Shown here: piece by piece, positions 1-7,634 of the stretch
How positions within the stretch are numbered: position 1 is the stretch's first letter
Layout of the letters: each line of letters starts with the position of its first letter
DNA from: Actinomycetes bacterium
Lineage (GTDB): Bacteria > Actinomycetota > Actinomycetes > Actinomycetales > Cellulomonadaceae
Direction: 5' to 3'
DNA length: 14,651 nt
NCBI GenBank assembly: GCA_023438885.1
Contig: JAEXPS010000185.1
Location: 1 to 14,651, forward strand
The notes under the pieces: generated by a model
The model's database searches: none
What the model saw: only the letters and a program-made list of their open reading frames with translations
Told to the model about the DNA's origin: nothing
Program-made: the position numbers and the translations under genes

Positions 1-219
1 CTCGTGGTCGAGGGGGGCAGGTGGTCCGGCGTCGGGGCGGGTGACGGGTGGCTGCGCGCCCACCGGCTGCGGGTGACCCGGACCGGGCGCGGCGTGGGCG
101 CGGCCGCGGCGGTGGAGCTCGTGCTGCCGTTCGGGGTGGCCGACGAGCCGGCGGCCGCTCCGCTCACCGCCGCCGCGCCGGCCGCGCCGATCGCCGAAGG
201 GCTGAGGCTCGTCGGATGA
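1..219 (+). CDS. imuA': Probable ImuA' C-terminus (SOS mutasome adaptor), 5'-truncated
   Basis: The reading frame is open from the left edge and ends at TGA 217-219, giving 72 visible residues. Only the C-terminal tail is present: a GGRW-like segment, a basic stretch ending in RVTRTGRG, then VELVLPF and an Ala/Pro-rich end. That arrangement resembles the end of actinobacterial ImuA' proteins (RecA-like adaptors that bind ImuB). No ATPase motif is visible because the core lies outside the window. The assignment rests mainly on context: the stop codon overlaps the imuB start as ATGA, and imuA'-imuB is a conserved pair in actinobacteria. In the known system ImuA' links ImuB and RecA to the error-prone polymerase during damage-induced mutagenesis. 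On these 72 residues alone the identity would be uncertain. Confidence 0.6.
   Translation, partial: LVVEGGRWSGVGAGDGWLRAHRLRVTRTGRGVGAAAAVELVLPFGVADEPAAAPLTAAAPAAPIAEGLRLVG
204..218 (+). promoter_or_regulatory. Ribosome binding site and overlapping start of imuB
   Basis: GAGG (204-207) lies 8 bases before ATG 216-218. The ATG overlaps the upstream TGA 217-219. This decides the imuB start in preference to a GTG/ATG-initiated extension further upstream that would add 56 Arg/Ala/Gly-rich residues. Confidence 0.7.
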
Positions 220-1853
220 CCACCCGGACCACCGTCGTGTGGGTGCCGGACTGGCCCGTCGCAGCGGCGGCCACGGCAGCCGGCACCCCGATGCACCTGC
301 CCGCCGCCGTGCTCGACGCGCAGCGGGTCGTGGCGACCTCGGCGCTCGCCCGCGCCGAAGGGGTGCGTCGCGGCATGCGCCGCCGGCAGGCGCAGTCGGT
401 CTGCCCGGATCTGGTGCTGCTGCCGGCCGACGATGCGCGTGACGTGCGGGCGTTCGAGCCCGTCGCTTCCGCGGTGGAGACGGTCGTGACGGGGATCGAG
501 GTGGTGCGGCCCGGCCTGCTCCTGCTGCCGGCGGGCGGGGCCAGCAGGTACCACGGCTCGGAAGAGGCGCTCGCGGTGGCTCTGGTGGACGCCGTCGCCG
601 CTGCGGCGGGGCACGAGTGCGCGGTCGGCACGGCGGACGGGCTGCTGGCGGCGGTGCTCGCCGCGCGCACCGGCGCGGTGGTGGCTCCGGGGGGTTCGGC
701 GGCGTACCTCGCCCCGTACGGGGTCGGTGAGCTGGTGCACGCGACGGTCAGCGACGAGCAGGCGGGCGAGGTGGGTGAGCTGGTGGACCTGCTGCACCGG
801 CTCGGGCTGCGCACGCTGGGGGCGCTGGCAGGGTTGCCCGCAGGCAGCGTGCACGCGCGGTTCGGGCGGCTGGGCACCTGGGCGCGCACGCTGGCCCTCG
901 GGCTCGACGAGCGCCCGCCCGCCCGGCGCCGGCCGGAGGCCGACCTTGTCGCCACCGCCGACCTCGACCCACCGCTGGACCGGGTGGACGCCACGACCTT
1001 CGCCGGGCGGCGGCTGGCCGAGCAGCTGCACGACGACCTGGTGGCCCGCGGCGTCGCCTGCGGGCGGCTCGAGGTCGCCGCCACGACCGACGAGGGAACG
1101 CTGCTGGCCCGCACCTGGCGCACCGACCTGGGCGGCTGGGGCGGGCTGACCCCGGCGCGGATGACGGACCGGATCCGCTGGCAGCTCGAGGGATGGCTGT
1201 CCGACGCGGCGGTGGGGCGTGCGCACGCCGAGCACCCGGTGACGCTGGTGCGCCTGACGATCACCGCGCTCGACGTGATCCCGGCAGCCGCCGAGCAGGG
1301 GCGGCTGTGGGGTGGCCCCTCGGGTGGCGACCTGCGCGCGCACCGAGCTCTGGAGCACGTGCAGGGGATCCTCGGCGGGTCGGGGGTGCTCGTGGCGAGC
1401 CTCGCCGGCGGGCGGGACGTGCGCGAGCAGGTGCACCTGCGGCCCTGGGGCGAGCAGACCGACCCGCCGCGACCGGTGGACCGGCCGTGGCCCGGCCGTC
1501 TGCCGGAGCCGGCGCCGGCGACGGTGCTCGACGAGCCGTGCCCGGTCGACGTGCGGGATGCGGCTGGGGCGTCGGTGGTGCTCGACCCACGGACCGGGCT
1601 GGTGGGTGAGCCTGCCGTGGTCGTGTGGCGGGGGGACGACGAGCGCGGGCGGCAGGCCGGGATCGTCGGCTGGGCAGGGCCGTGGCTGGTGGGCGAGCGG
1701 TGGTGGGCGCGCGACCTTGCCGGCGCGGACGTCGGCACCGCGCCCGGGCCTCCCGGGGTGCGCGCCCACCTGCAGGCGGCGCTCGACGACGGCCGTGCGG
1801 TGCTGCTCGTCGGGACCGCCGACGGCTGGGCCTGCGAGGCGACGTATGACTGA
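216..1853 (+). CDS. imuB: ImuB, catalytically inactive Y-family polymerase-like mutasome hub
   Basis: The product is 545 residues. ATG 216 overlaps the upstream stop as ATGA, and GAGG at 204-207 sits 8 bases before it. The fold follows Y-family polymerases: palm/fingers at about 1-170, a helix-hairpin-helix-like thumb at about 189-217, and a little-finger region at about 240-350. The metal-binding acids are missing. The N-terminal motif reads VWVPDWP instead of HxDxDxFYASVE, and the SIDEAF position reads IEVVRPG (94-100). This is typical of ImuB, which is a scaffold and not an active polymerase. A beta-clamp-binding motif QGRLWG lies at 361-366, matching the QLPLWG-type motif known in mycobacterial ImuB. 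The remaining 180-residue tail is where ImuB family proteins bind ImuA' and DnaE2. Expected role: bring DnaE2 to the sliding clamp at stalled forks. The length is normal for the family. Confidence 0.92.
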   Translation: MTTRTTVVWVPDWPVAAAATAAGTPMHLPAAVLDAQRVVATSALARAEGVRRGMRRRQAQSVCPDLVLLPADDARDVRAFEPVASAVETVVTGIEVVRPGLLLLPAGGASRYHGSEEALAVALVDAVAAAAGHECAVGTADGLLAAVLAARTGAVVAPGGSAAYLAPYGVGELVHATVSDEQAGEVGELVDLLHRLGLRTLGALAGLPAGSVHARFGRLGTWARTLALGLDERPPARRRPEADLVATADLDPPLDRVDATTFAGRRLAEQLHDDLVARGVACGRLEVAATTDEGTLLARTWRTDLGGWGGLTPARMTDRIRWQLEGWLSDAAVGRAHAEHPVTLVRLTITALDVIPAAAEQGRLWGGPSGGDLRAHRALEHVQGILGGSGVLVASLAGGRDVREQVHLRPWGEQTDPPRPVDRPWPGRLPEPAPATVLDEPCPVDVRDAAGASVVLDPRTGLVGEPAVVVWRGDDERGRQAGIVGWAGPWLVGERWWARDLAGADVGTAPGPPGVRAHLQAALDDGRAVLLVGTADGWACEATYD

Positions 1854-4800
1854 CGCACCGCGCCGGCGGCTGGCCTCGCCGCGGTACGCCGAGCTGCACG
1901 CCCACACCGCGTACTCGTTCCTCGACGGCGCCAGCCAGCCGGAAGAGCTGGCCGCCGAGGCGGCGCGGCTCGGGCTGTCCGCCCTGGCGGTGACCGACCA
2001 CGACGGGTTCTACGGCGTGGTGCGGTTCAGCCAGGCTGCCAAGGCGGTGGACCTGCCGACGGCGTTCGGTGCGGAGCTTCACCTGCCCGCCCCGGACGGA
2101 CGGCGCCACCCGCGCGAGCGCACCCGAGCCACCCCCGGCATGCCGGTGCTCGACCCACCGACCGCGGTGCCCGACCCGCGAGCCACCCACCTGCTGGTGC
2201 TCGCGCGCGGCCCGGACGGCTACCGCGCGTTGTCGAGCTCGATCGCCCGCGGGCACCTGAGGACGGGAGAGAAGGGGGCGGCCGAGTACCGGCTGGAAGA
2301 GCTTGCCGAGGCGGCGAACGGGAACTGGCTGGTGCTGACGGGCTGCCGCAAGGGCGCGGTGCGCCGCGCCCTTGCCGGTGGCGACCCGTCGGGCACGGTG
2401 GGGGTGGCGCCCGGCGGCTTCGACGCCGCTCGCGCCGAGCTCGACCGGTTGGTGGCGCTGTTCGGCCGGGACAACGTCGCCGTCGAGGTGACGGCCGCCG
2501 GCGATGCGCACGACGCGGAACGGGCCGACGCCCTCGCCGCCCTGGCGGCTGCGATGCACCTGCCGCTCGTCGCGACCGGCAACGTCCACTACGCCACCGG
2601 CCGCGACGCCGACCTCGCGGCCGCGCTGGCATCGGTGCGGGCGCGCTCGTCGCTCGACGACATGGACGGCTGGCTGCCGGGCGCCCCGATGGCGCACCTG
2701 CGCTCGGCGGCGGAGATGCTGCGCCTGCACCGCCGCCACCCGCAGGCGGTGTCCACCGCCGCCGAGCTGGCGCTCGAGTGCGCGTTCGACCTGTCACTCG
2801 TCGCGCCCCGGTTGCCGCCCTACCCGGTGCCACCGGGGCACGACGAGTCGAGCTGGCTGCGCGAGCTGGTGCGGCGCGGCGCGCTGGAACGGTACGGCCC
2901 GCCGGAGGCGGAGCGGGTGCCGGGCGCGTACGCGACGATCGAGCACGAGCTGGAGGTGATCGAGCAGCTCGGCTTCCCGGGGTACTTCCTCGTGGTCTAC
3001 GACCTGGTGCGGTTCTGCCGCGAGCAGGGGATCCTCGCCCAGGGCCGTGGGTCGGCGGCCAACTCGGCGGTCTGCTACGCGCTGGGGGTCACCGCGGTCG
3101 ACGCCGTGAGGCACCACCTGCTGTTCGAGCGGTTCCTCGCCCCCGAGCGCGACGGGCCGCCGGACATCGACGTCGACATCGAGTCCAAGCGCCGCGAGGA
3201 GGTGATCCAGTACCTCTACGAGAAGCACGGCCGCGAGCACGCCGCCCAGGTGGCCAACGTCATCTCCTACCGGCCCCGCTCTGCGGTGCGGGACGCGGCC
3301 CGGGCGCTCGGCTTCGACGTGGGGCAGCAGGACGCCTGGAGCACGTCGATCGAGCGGTGGGGCAGCCTGCGCGGGCCGAAGATCCCCAGCGAGTGGTGGA
3401 CGGTGTACCGGTCGGCGCCGGCCGCGCCCGAGGGGTTCGCTCCGGGATCTCCGGTCGAGGGAGGGCACGACGTGGTGCCGGCCGTGCTGCCGCCCTCGGC
3501 GGAGGAGGAGTCGCAGATCCCGGACGTGGTGATCGACCTGGCCGAGCGGATGCTGCGGCTGCCACGCCACCTGGGCATCCACTCCGGTGGCATGGTGATG
3601 TGCGACCGGCCGGTGATCGAGGTGTGCCCGGTGGAGTGGGCGCGGATGCCGGGGCGCACCGTGCTCCAGTGGGACAAGGACGACTGCGCGGACGCGGGCC
3701 TGGTGAAGTTCGACCTGCTGGGCCTCGGGATGCTCAGCGCGCTGAAGCTGATGTTCGAGCAGGTGGAGCGGCTCACGGGGGAGCGGCTGACCCTGCACGG
3801 CCTGCCCCAGGAGGATCCGAGGGTCTTCGAGCTGCTCCAGGCGGCGGACACCGTCGGGGTGTTCCAGGTGGAGTCGAGAGCGCAGATGGGCACGTTGCCT
3901 CGTCTGGCGCCGAAGACCTTCTACGACATCGTCGTGGAGGTCGCCCTGATCCGGCCCGGGCCGATCCAGGGCGGCTCGGTGCACCCGTACATCGAGCGTG
4001 CCAACGGCCGCGAGCCGGTCACCTACCTGCACCCGCTGCTGAAGCCGTCGCTCGAGCGGACGCTCGGCGTGCCGCTGTTCCAGGAGCAGCTGATGCAGAT
4101 GGCCGTCGACGCGGCCGGGTTCTCGCCCGCCGAGGCCGACCGGCTGCGCCGCGCGATGGGCTCCAAGCGCTCGCTGGACAAGATGGAGGCGCTGCACGAG
4201 CGGCTGCTGGACGGGATGGCGGCCAACGGCATCGCGCGTGACGTCGGCGAGCAGATCTACGACAAGCTCAAGGCCTTCGCCGACTTCGGGTTCCCCGAGT
4301 CGCACGCGTTCTCGTTCGCCTACCTGGTGTACGCCAGCGCGTGGCTGAAGGTGTACCACCCGGCCGCGTTCTACGCGGGGGTGCTCGGGGCCCAGCCGAT
4401 GGGCTTCTACTCCCCGCAGAGCCTGGTCGCCGACGCGCGTCGGCACGGGGTGGAGGTGCTGCGCCCGGACGTGCAGGCCTCGGGCGTCCAGGCGGTGGTG
4501 GAACGCACCGGACCCACCCCACCGGGCGGTGAGCCGTTGCTGAGGCCGCGCCCCAGCGGCACGGGCCGGGTTCCCGTGCCCGGGCAGCGGGGGCACGACG
4601 AGCGGTCGCTGGCGATCCGGCTCGGCCTGGCCCCGGTGCGCTCGGTCGGTGAGGAGACGGCGACGCGGCTGGTGAGCGAGCGGGAGGCGAACGGGCCGTT
4701 CGCCGACCTGCACGACCTGGCGCGCCGCGTCGACCTCGGCACCGCGCAGCTGGAGTCGCTGGCCACCGCCGGGGCGCTGGGCTCGCTCGGCGTCACCCGC

Positions 4801-5313
4801 CGTGAGGCGCTGTGGGCGGCAGGCGCGCTGTCCGCCGAAGGCCCGGACACGTTGCCCGGCGTCTCGGTCGGGGTGTCCGCCCCCACCCTGCCCGGCCTGG
4901 AACGTGTCGAGGAGGCGACAGCGGACGTCTGGGCAACCGGCGTGTCCGTCGACTCCTACCCGACGCAGTTCGTCCGCGGCGGGCTCGACGAGGCCGGAGT
5001 GCTGCGAGTGGCGGACGTGTACGCCGATCCCGTGCCCGCCGGGAGGGTCGCGGTGGCCGGCGTGGTGACCCACCGGCAGCGGCCGGGCACCGCCCAGGGG
5101 GTGACGTTCCTCTCGCTCGAGGACGAGACCGGGCTGCTCAACGTCATCTGCTCGGCGGGCCTCTGGCAGCGGTTCCGGCGCACCGCCAGGACGTCGAAGG
5201 CGCTCGTGGTCCGCGGTCACCTGGAGCGTGCCGACAACGCCACCAACCTCGTCGCCGAGCACCTGGCGCCGCTGTCGCTGCGGATCCGCACCACGTCGCG
5301 CGACTTCCGCTGA
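1846..5313 (+). CDS. dnaE2: Error-prone DNA polymerase III alpha subunit DnaE2 (ImuC)
   Basis: The product is 1155 residues. ATG 1846 overlaps the imuB stop (ATGACTGA), with GAGG at 1836-1839. The N-terminal PHP domain shows HAH (18-20), TDHDG (50-54) and GAE (75-77); the ND.H motif of replicative enzymes reads GNVH (245-248). The C-family palm carries PDIDVD (439-444; catalytic D442 and D444) and VKFDLLGLG with the third acid D623. The fingers include RPGPIQGG (703-710). Helix-hairpin-helix repeats lie at about 926-985 and an OB fold at about 1066-1105. The replicative tau-binding C-terminus is absent, as expected for DnaE2. This enzyme does damage-induced mutagenic synthesis and depends on ImuB for clamp access. 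Overlap with imuB suggests coupled translation and an equal place in the SOS regulon. A Pro/Gly/Arg-rich segment at about 886-918 looks like a lineage-specific insertion. Confidence 0.96.
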   Translation: MTDAPRRRLASPRYAELHAHTAYSFLDGASQPEELAAEAARLGLSALAVTDHDGFYGVVRFSQAAKAVDLPTAFGAELHLPAPDGRRHPRERTRATPGMPVLDPPTAVPDPRATHLLVLARGPDGYRALSSSIARGHLRTGEKGAAEYRLEELAEAANGNWLVLTGCRKGAVRRALAGGDPSGTVGVAPGGFDAARAELDRLVALFGRDNVAVEVTAAGDAHDAERADALAALAAAMHLPLVATGNVHYATGRDADLAAALASVRARSSLDDMDGWLPGAPMAHLRSAAEMLRLHRRHPQAVSTAAELALECAFDLSLVAPRLPPYPVPPGHDESSWLRELVRRGALERYGPPEAERVPGAYATIEHELEVIEQLGFPGYFLVVYDLVRFCREQGILAQGRGSAANSAVCYALGVTAVDAVRHHLLFERFLAPERDGPPDIDVDIESKRREEVIQYLYEKHGREHAAQVANVISYRPRSAVRDAARALGFDVGQQDAWSTSIERWGSLRGPKIPSEWWTVYRSAPAAPEGFAPGSPVEGGHDVVPAVLPPSAEEESQIPDVVIDLAERMLRLPRHLGIHSGGMVMCDRPVIEVCPVEWARMPGRTVLQWDKDDCADAGLVKFDLLGLGMLSALKLMFEQVERLTGERLTLHGLPQEDPRVFELLQAADTVGVFQVESRAQMGTLPRLAPKTFYDIVVEVALIRPGPIQGGSVHPYIERANGREPVTYLHPLLKPSLERTLGVPLFQEQLMQMAVDAAGFSPAEADRLRRAMGSKRSLDKMEALHERLLDGMAANGIARDVGEQIYDKLKAFADFGFPESHAFSFAYLVYASAWLKVYHPAAFYAGVLGAQPMGFYSPQSLVADARRHGVEVLRPDVQASGVQAVVERTGPTPPGGEPLLRPRPSGTGRVPVPGQRGHDERSLAIRLGLAPVRSVGEETATRLVSEREANGPFADLHDLARRVDLGTAQLESLATAGALGSLGVTRREALWAAGALSAEGPDTLPGVSVGVSAPTLPGLERVEEATADVWATGVSVDSYPTQFVRGGLDEAGVLRVADVYADPVPAGRVAVAGVVTHRQRPGTAQGVTFLSLEDETGLLNVICSAGLWQRFRRTARTSKALVVRGHLERADNATNLVAEHLAPLSLRIRTTSRDFR

Positions 5314-5336
5314 CCGCTCGTCCTCAGCAGTGGTCA
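5311..5336. terminator. Candidate bidirectional terminator between dnaE2 and the AI-2E gene
   Basis: TGACCGCT (5311-5318) pairs with AGTGGTCA (5329-5336) over 8 positions with one G-U pair; the loop is 10 bases. The dnaE2 stop TGA opens the left arm, and the complement of the opposing gene's stop closes the right arm. There is no T-tract, which is common for terminators in GC-rich actinobacteria. The function is inferred from structure and from the convergent genes. Confidence 0.45.
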
Positions 5337-6497
5337 GTCGTCCTCGTCGACCGGACCCAGCGGTTCGGGGACCACGTGAACCGGACCGGTGGCCGCCTTG
5401 ACCTCCTCGGCACCCATCGGTGGGTCGAGCGTGCGCAGCCGGGAGTACACCGCCCAGGAGACGGAGACCAGCGGGACCGCGATGATCGCGCCGAAGATGC
5501 CGGCGGTCAGGGCGCCACCCGTCACGGCGAGCGCGACGACCACGGGGTGCAGCGACACCTGCTTGCCCATCACCAGCGGCTGGAGCACGTGCCCTTCGAA
5601 CTGCCCGATCAGCGCGATGCCCAGCCCGACCACCAGCGCCTGGACCGGCCCCAGCGCCGCCAGCGCCACGATCATCGCGACGACCATGGCAGCCGGAGCT
5701 CCGACGAGCGGGACGAACGCCCCCAGCAGCACCAGCACGGACAGCGGCGCGGCGAGCGGCACCCCGACGATCGAGAGAAGGACGAACGCGAGCATCCCGT
5801 CGGTCACGGCGATGATGACGGTGCCCCGCGTGTAGCCGGAGAAGGTGTACCAACCCACCCCGCCGGCATCCATCCAGCCGCGCCGCACCCGCGCCGGAAG
5901 CTGGTTGAGGAACCAGGTCCACATCTCCGCGCCGCGGGAGAGGAAGAAGATCGAGCAGAACACCGCCAGCACCAGGCCGGTCACCACCTCGACCACGGAA
6001 CCGGCGCTGGCGGCGGCCTGGCCCGCGATCTGCCCGGCGTGGTCCTGCACCCACTGCACGCCCTGGTCGACCCATTCCGTCAGCTGCTCGTTCGTCACCG
6101 TGAACGGCAACCGCCCGCTGGTGAGCCAATCCGTGATCTGCTTGATGCCCTGGCCGAACTGCTTCGACAGCGTCTCCCACTCGTTGGCGATCGAGTAGAC
6201 GACGTAGGTGAGCAGGCCGAGGAAGAACAAGATCCCGAGCAGCAGCGACAGCCCCACGGCCAGGCCGCGCGGCATCGCCTTGGACATCCAGCCCACGAGC
6301 GGGCGCAGCACCGCCGTGAACACCAGCGCGAGGAACACCGCGAGGACCACGATCTGCACCTGCGCCAGCAGGTAGAAGATCAGCGCGACCCCGGCGGCGA
6401 GCAGGAGCAGTCGCCACGAGACGCCGGCCGCCTGCCGGAGCCAGCGGGGCGCGGTGTGCTCGATGGGCCAGCTTCCCCCGCCGGATGCCTCACTCAT
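5334..6497 (-). CDS. AI-2E family transporter / PerM-like membrane protein
   Basis: The product is 387 residues. ATG at 6497 follows a strong Shine-Dalgarno, GGAGG, about 4 bases upstream on the minus strand. Hydrophobic segments fall at about 27-45, 47-64, 78-101, 168-187, 225-245, 250-280, 285-300 and 318-350. A soluble Trp/Gln-rich region (about 105-160) lies between the third and fourth segments. The family signature appears at about 301-318: EGHVLQPLVMG followed by LHP. This layout and length fit the AI-2E transporter (UPF0118/TqsA/PerM) family of inner-membrane proteins. Family members have been linked to autoinducer-2 export or to Na+/H+ antiport, and the substrate cannot be told from sequence. 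The cytoplasmic tail is acidic (ends DEDD). It runs convergent to dnaE2 with a 20-base gap and divergent from the tRNA gene, so it is probably a single-gene unit. Confidence 0.9.
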   Translation of the reverse strand: MSEASGGGSWPIEHTAPRWLRQAAGVSWRLLLLAAGVALIFYLLAQVQIVVLAVFLALVFTAVLRPLVGWMSKAMPRGLAVGLSLLLGILFFLGLLTYVVYSIANEWETLSKQFGQGIKQITDWLTSGRLPFTVTNEQLTEWVDQGVQWVQDHAGQIAGQAAASAGSVVEVVTGLVLAVFCSIFFLSRGAEMWTWFLNQLPARVRRGWMDAGGVGWYTFSGYTRGTVIIAVTDGMLAFVLLSIVGVPLAAPLSVLVLLGAFVPLVGAPAAMVVAMIVALAALGPVQALVVGLGIALIGQFEGHVLQPLVMGKQVSLHPVVVALAVTGGALTAGIFGAIIAVPLVSVSWAVYSRLRTLDPPMGAEEVKAATGPVHVVPEPLGPVDEDD

Positions 6498-6549
6498 CCC
6501 GCCTCCACGTTCGTCGCCTCAGCGGCCAGTCTGCCCCTGGTGCGGATGC

Positions 6550-6577
6550 GAGACCCGACGGCGCTCCGTGCTATCTT
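6550..6577 (+). promoter_or_regulatory. Candidate promoter of tRNA-Leu(GAG)
   Basis: A good -10 element, TATCTT (6572-6577, TANNNT), lies 16 bases after GAGACC (6550-6555), which keeps the GAC core of a -35. Transcription would begin near 6584 and give a leader of about 38 bases before the tRNA. The T-rich -10 stands out in very GC-rich surroundings. The -35 is weak. Confidence 0.5.
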
Positions 6578-6621
6578 TCTCGGCGCACCTGGGGGTTCGA
6601 CGAAGCGCCGGGTGACCACCT

Positions 6622-6705
6622 GTCCGGGTGGCGGAATGGCAGACGCGCTAGCTTGAGGTGCTAGTGCCCGTATAGGGCGTGGGGGTTCAAGTCCCCCTCC
6701 GGACA
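6622..6705 (+). tRNA. tRNA-Leu, anticodon GAG
   Basis: An 84-base class II tRNA. The acceptor GTCCGGG (6622-6628) pairs with TCCGGAC (6698-6704) with one G-U pair, and the discriminator is A 6705. The D arm has GCG/CGC stems. The anticodon stem CTAGC/GCTAG encloses the loop TTGAGGT, giving anticodon GAG, which reads CUC and CUU leucine codons. The long variable arm has a GCCC/GGGC stem. The T arm is GGGGG-TTCAAGT-CCCCC. The 3' CCA is not encoded (CTC follows the discriminator), so it must be added by tRNA nucleotidyltransferase. CTC is a major leucine codon in such a GC-rich genome. Confidence 0.97.
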
Positions 6706-6723
6706 CTCGTCGAGACGGTGAAC

Positions 6724-6760
6724 AGGGCTCCGAGCCGCGGGAACGCGGATCGGGGCCCTT
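6724..6760 (+). terminator. Intrinsic terminator of tRNA-Leu
   Basis: A long hairpin: AGGGCTCCGA (6724-6733) pairs with TCGGGGCCCT (6750-6759) with one G-U pair; a G/A mismatch follows; then CCGCG (6735-6739) pairs with CGCGG (6744-6748) around a GGAA tetraloop. A short T-containing run, TTCGTGTGTTC, follows. Its position just after the tRNA supports transcription termination. Confidence 0.8.
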
Positions 6761-6826
6761 CGTGTGTTCGGGGTGCGCGGGGCGGGCCCCGAGCGACCCG
6801 TGATTGCTCGGTGGCGCGTGGGCGAA

Positions 6827-6853
6827 ATGCCAGGTATGCCTGGAATGCCACGT
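6827..6853. repeat. Three 9-bp degenerate tandem repeats with an inverted core (possible operator)
   Basis: ATGCCAGGT at 6827, ATGCCTGGA at 6836 and ATGCCACGT at 6845 are contiguous and share ATGCC. The junction of the first two units also forms an inverted repeat, CCAGG-TATG-CCTGG. The block ends 24 bases before the start of the hydrolase gene, where a repressor or activator site would be expected. The binding function is inferred only. Confidence 0.4.
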
Positions 6854-6877
6854 CAATCGCGACCGTGAGGGGCCCCC

Positions 6878-7585
6878 ATGACTGAGAAGCCGACCGTCGT
6901 CCTGATCCATGGCGCATTTGCGGACGCCTCCGGCTGGGGCGGTGTCATCTCTCGCCTGCTGGCTGAGGGGTACCCGGTCTATGCCCCGCCGAACCACCTG
7001 CGCGGTATCGCGCACGACGCCGGCTACGTCCGCGACTTCGTCGGCACCATCGACGGGCCGGTGGTGCTGGTGGGGCACTCCTACGGCGGCGCGGTCGTCA
7101 CGAACGTCGACGCGGACAACGTGGTGGCGCTCGTCTACGTGTGCGCCTTCGCGCTCGACGAGGGGGAGTCCGTGGGCCAGGCGCTCGCGGGCGAGCCCGG
7201 AGACCTCGCGTCGATCTTCGTCGTCCGGCCGTATCCGGGTGCGCCCGAGGGCACGGGCGACGCCTACGTCGACCCGGCGGTCTTCCACCAGGCGTTCTGC
7301 CAGGACCTGCCGGCCGAGCTCGCTGCGATCATGGCGGCGACCCAGCGACCGGGGGCGCTCGTGAGCCTCGGCGAGCCGTCCGGTCCGCCGGCATGGAAGA
7401 CGACCCCGAGCTGGTACCTGGTCGGCCAGCAGGACCGCGTGATCCCGGCGGCGGTGGCGCGGCGCATGGCGCAGCGCGCCGGGGCGACGACGGCCGAGGT
7501 CGACAGCTCGCACGTCGCGATGATCAGCCACCCGGACGAGGTCGTCGCCCTCGTCCGGGAGGCCGCGGCAGCAACCGTGTCGTAG
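6878..7585 (+). CDS. Alpha/beta-fold hydrolase (esterase-like)
   Basis: The product is 235 residues. ATG 6878 has GTGAGG seven bases upstream. The fold markers are in order: the oxyanion strand VVLIHGAF (7-14), the nucleophile elbow GHSYGG (66-71, Ser68), the acid in GQQDRVIP (Asp186), and the catalytic His in SSHVAMISHP (His212). The small size, the GHSYGG elbow and the SSHVAMISHP end resemble the plant-type methylesterase/EstC-like group of alpha/beta hydrolases, which act on small esters. The real substrate is unknown. There is no signal peptide, so it is probably cytoplasmic. The gene stands between the tRNA terminator and dinB, with its own upstream region carrying a small repeat block. 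No functional tie to the polymerases is evident. Confidence 0.88.
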   Translation: MTEKPTVVLIHGAFADASGWGGVISRLLAEGYPVYAPPNHLRGIAHDAGYVRDFVGTIDGPVVLVGHSYGGAVVTNVDADNVVALVYVCAFALDEGESVGQALAGEPGDLASIFVVRPYPGAPEGTGDAYVDPAVFHQAFCQDLPAELAAIMAATQRPGALVSLGEPSGPPAWKTTPSWYLVGQQDRVIPAAVARRMAQRAGATTAEVDSSHVAMISHPDEVVALVREAAAATVS

Positions 7586-7587
7586 GA

Positions 7588-7602
7588 CCGGTCCGGAACC
7601 GG
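7588..7602. repeat. Short GC inverted repeat after the hydrolase gene (weak terminator candidate)
   Basis: CCGGT (7588-7592) and ACCGG (7598-7602) flank a five-base loop. A perfect 10-bp palindrome, GGACCGGTCC, also spans 7585-7594 from the last base of the stop codon. The stem is only five pairs with no T-run, so termination is possible but weakly supported. Confidence 0.3.
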
Positions 7603-7634
7603 CCGCGAGCGATGGCGGTCTGTCGGTGGTCTGA

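Noticed and set aside
48..215. Upstream extension of imuB by 56 residues
   Set aside because: The extension is Arg/Ala/Gly-rich and overlaps the imuA' coding end. ATG 216 has a Shine-Dalgarno and the standard overlap, and it begins where ImuB homology begins.
2794..6417. Very long open frame (1207 codons) on the minus strand across dnaE2 and the AI-2E gene
   Set aside because: It is an Arg/His/Gly/Pro-rich shadow without domain motifs, antisense to dnaE2 with its clear catalytic motifs. Long antisense frames are expected at this GC content.
6622..6760. tRNA-Leu as an integration (attachment) site for a mobile element
   Set aside because: No integrase, no repeat of the tRNA 3' end and no composition change nearby.
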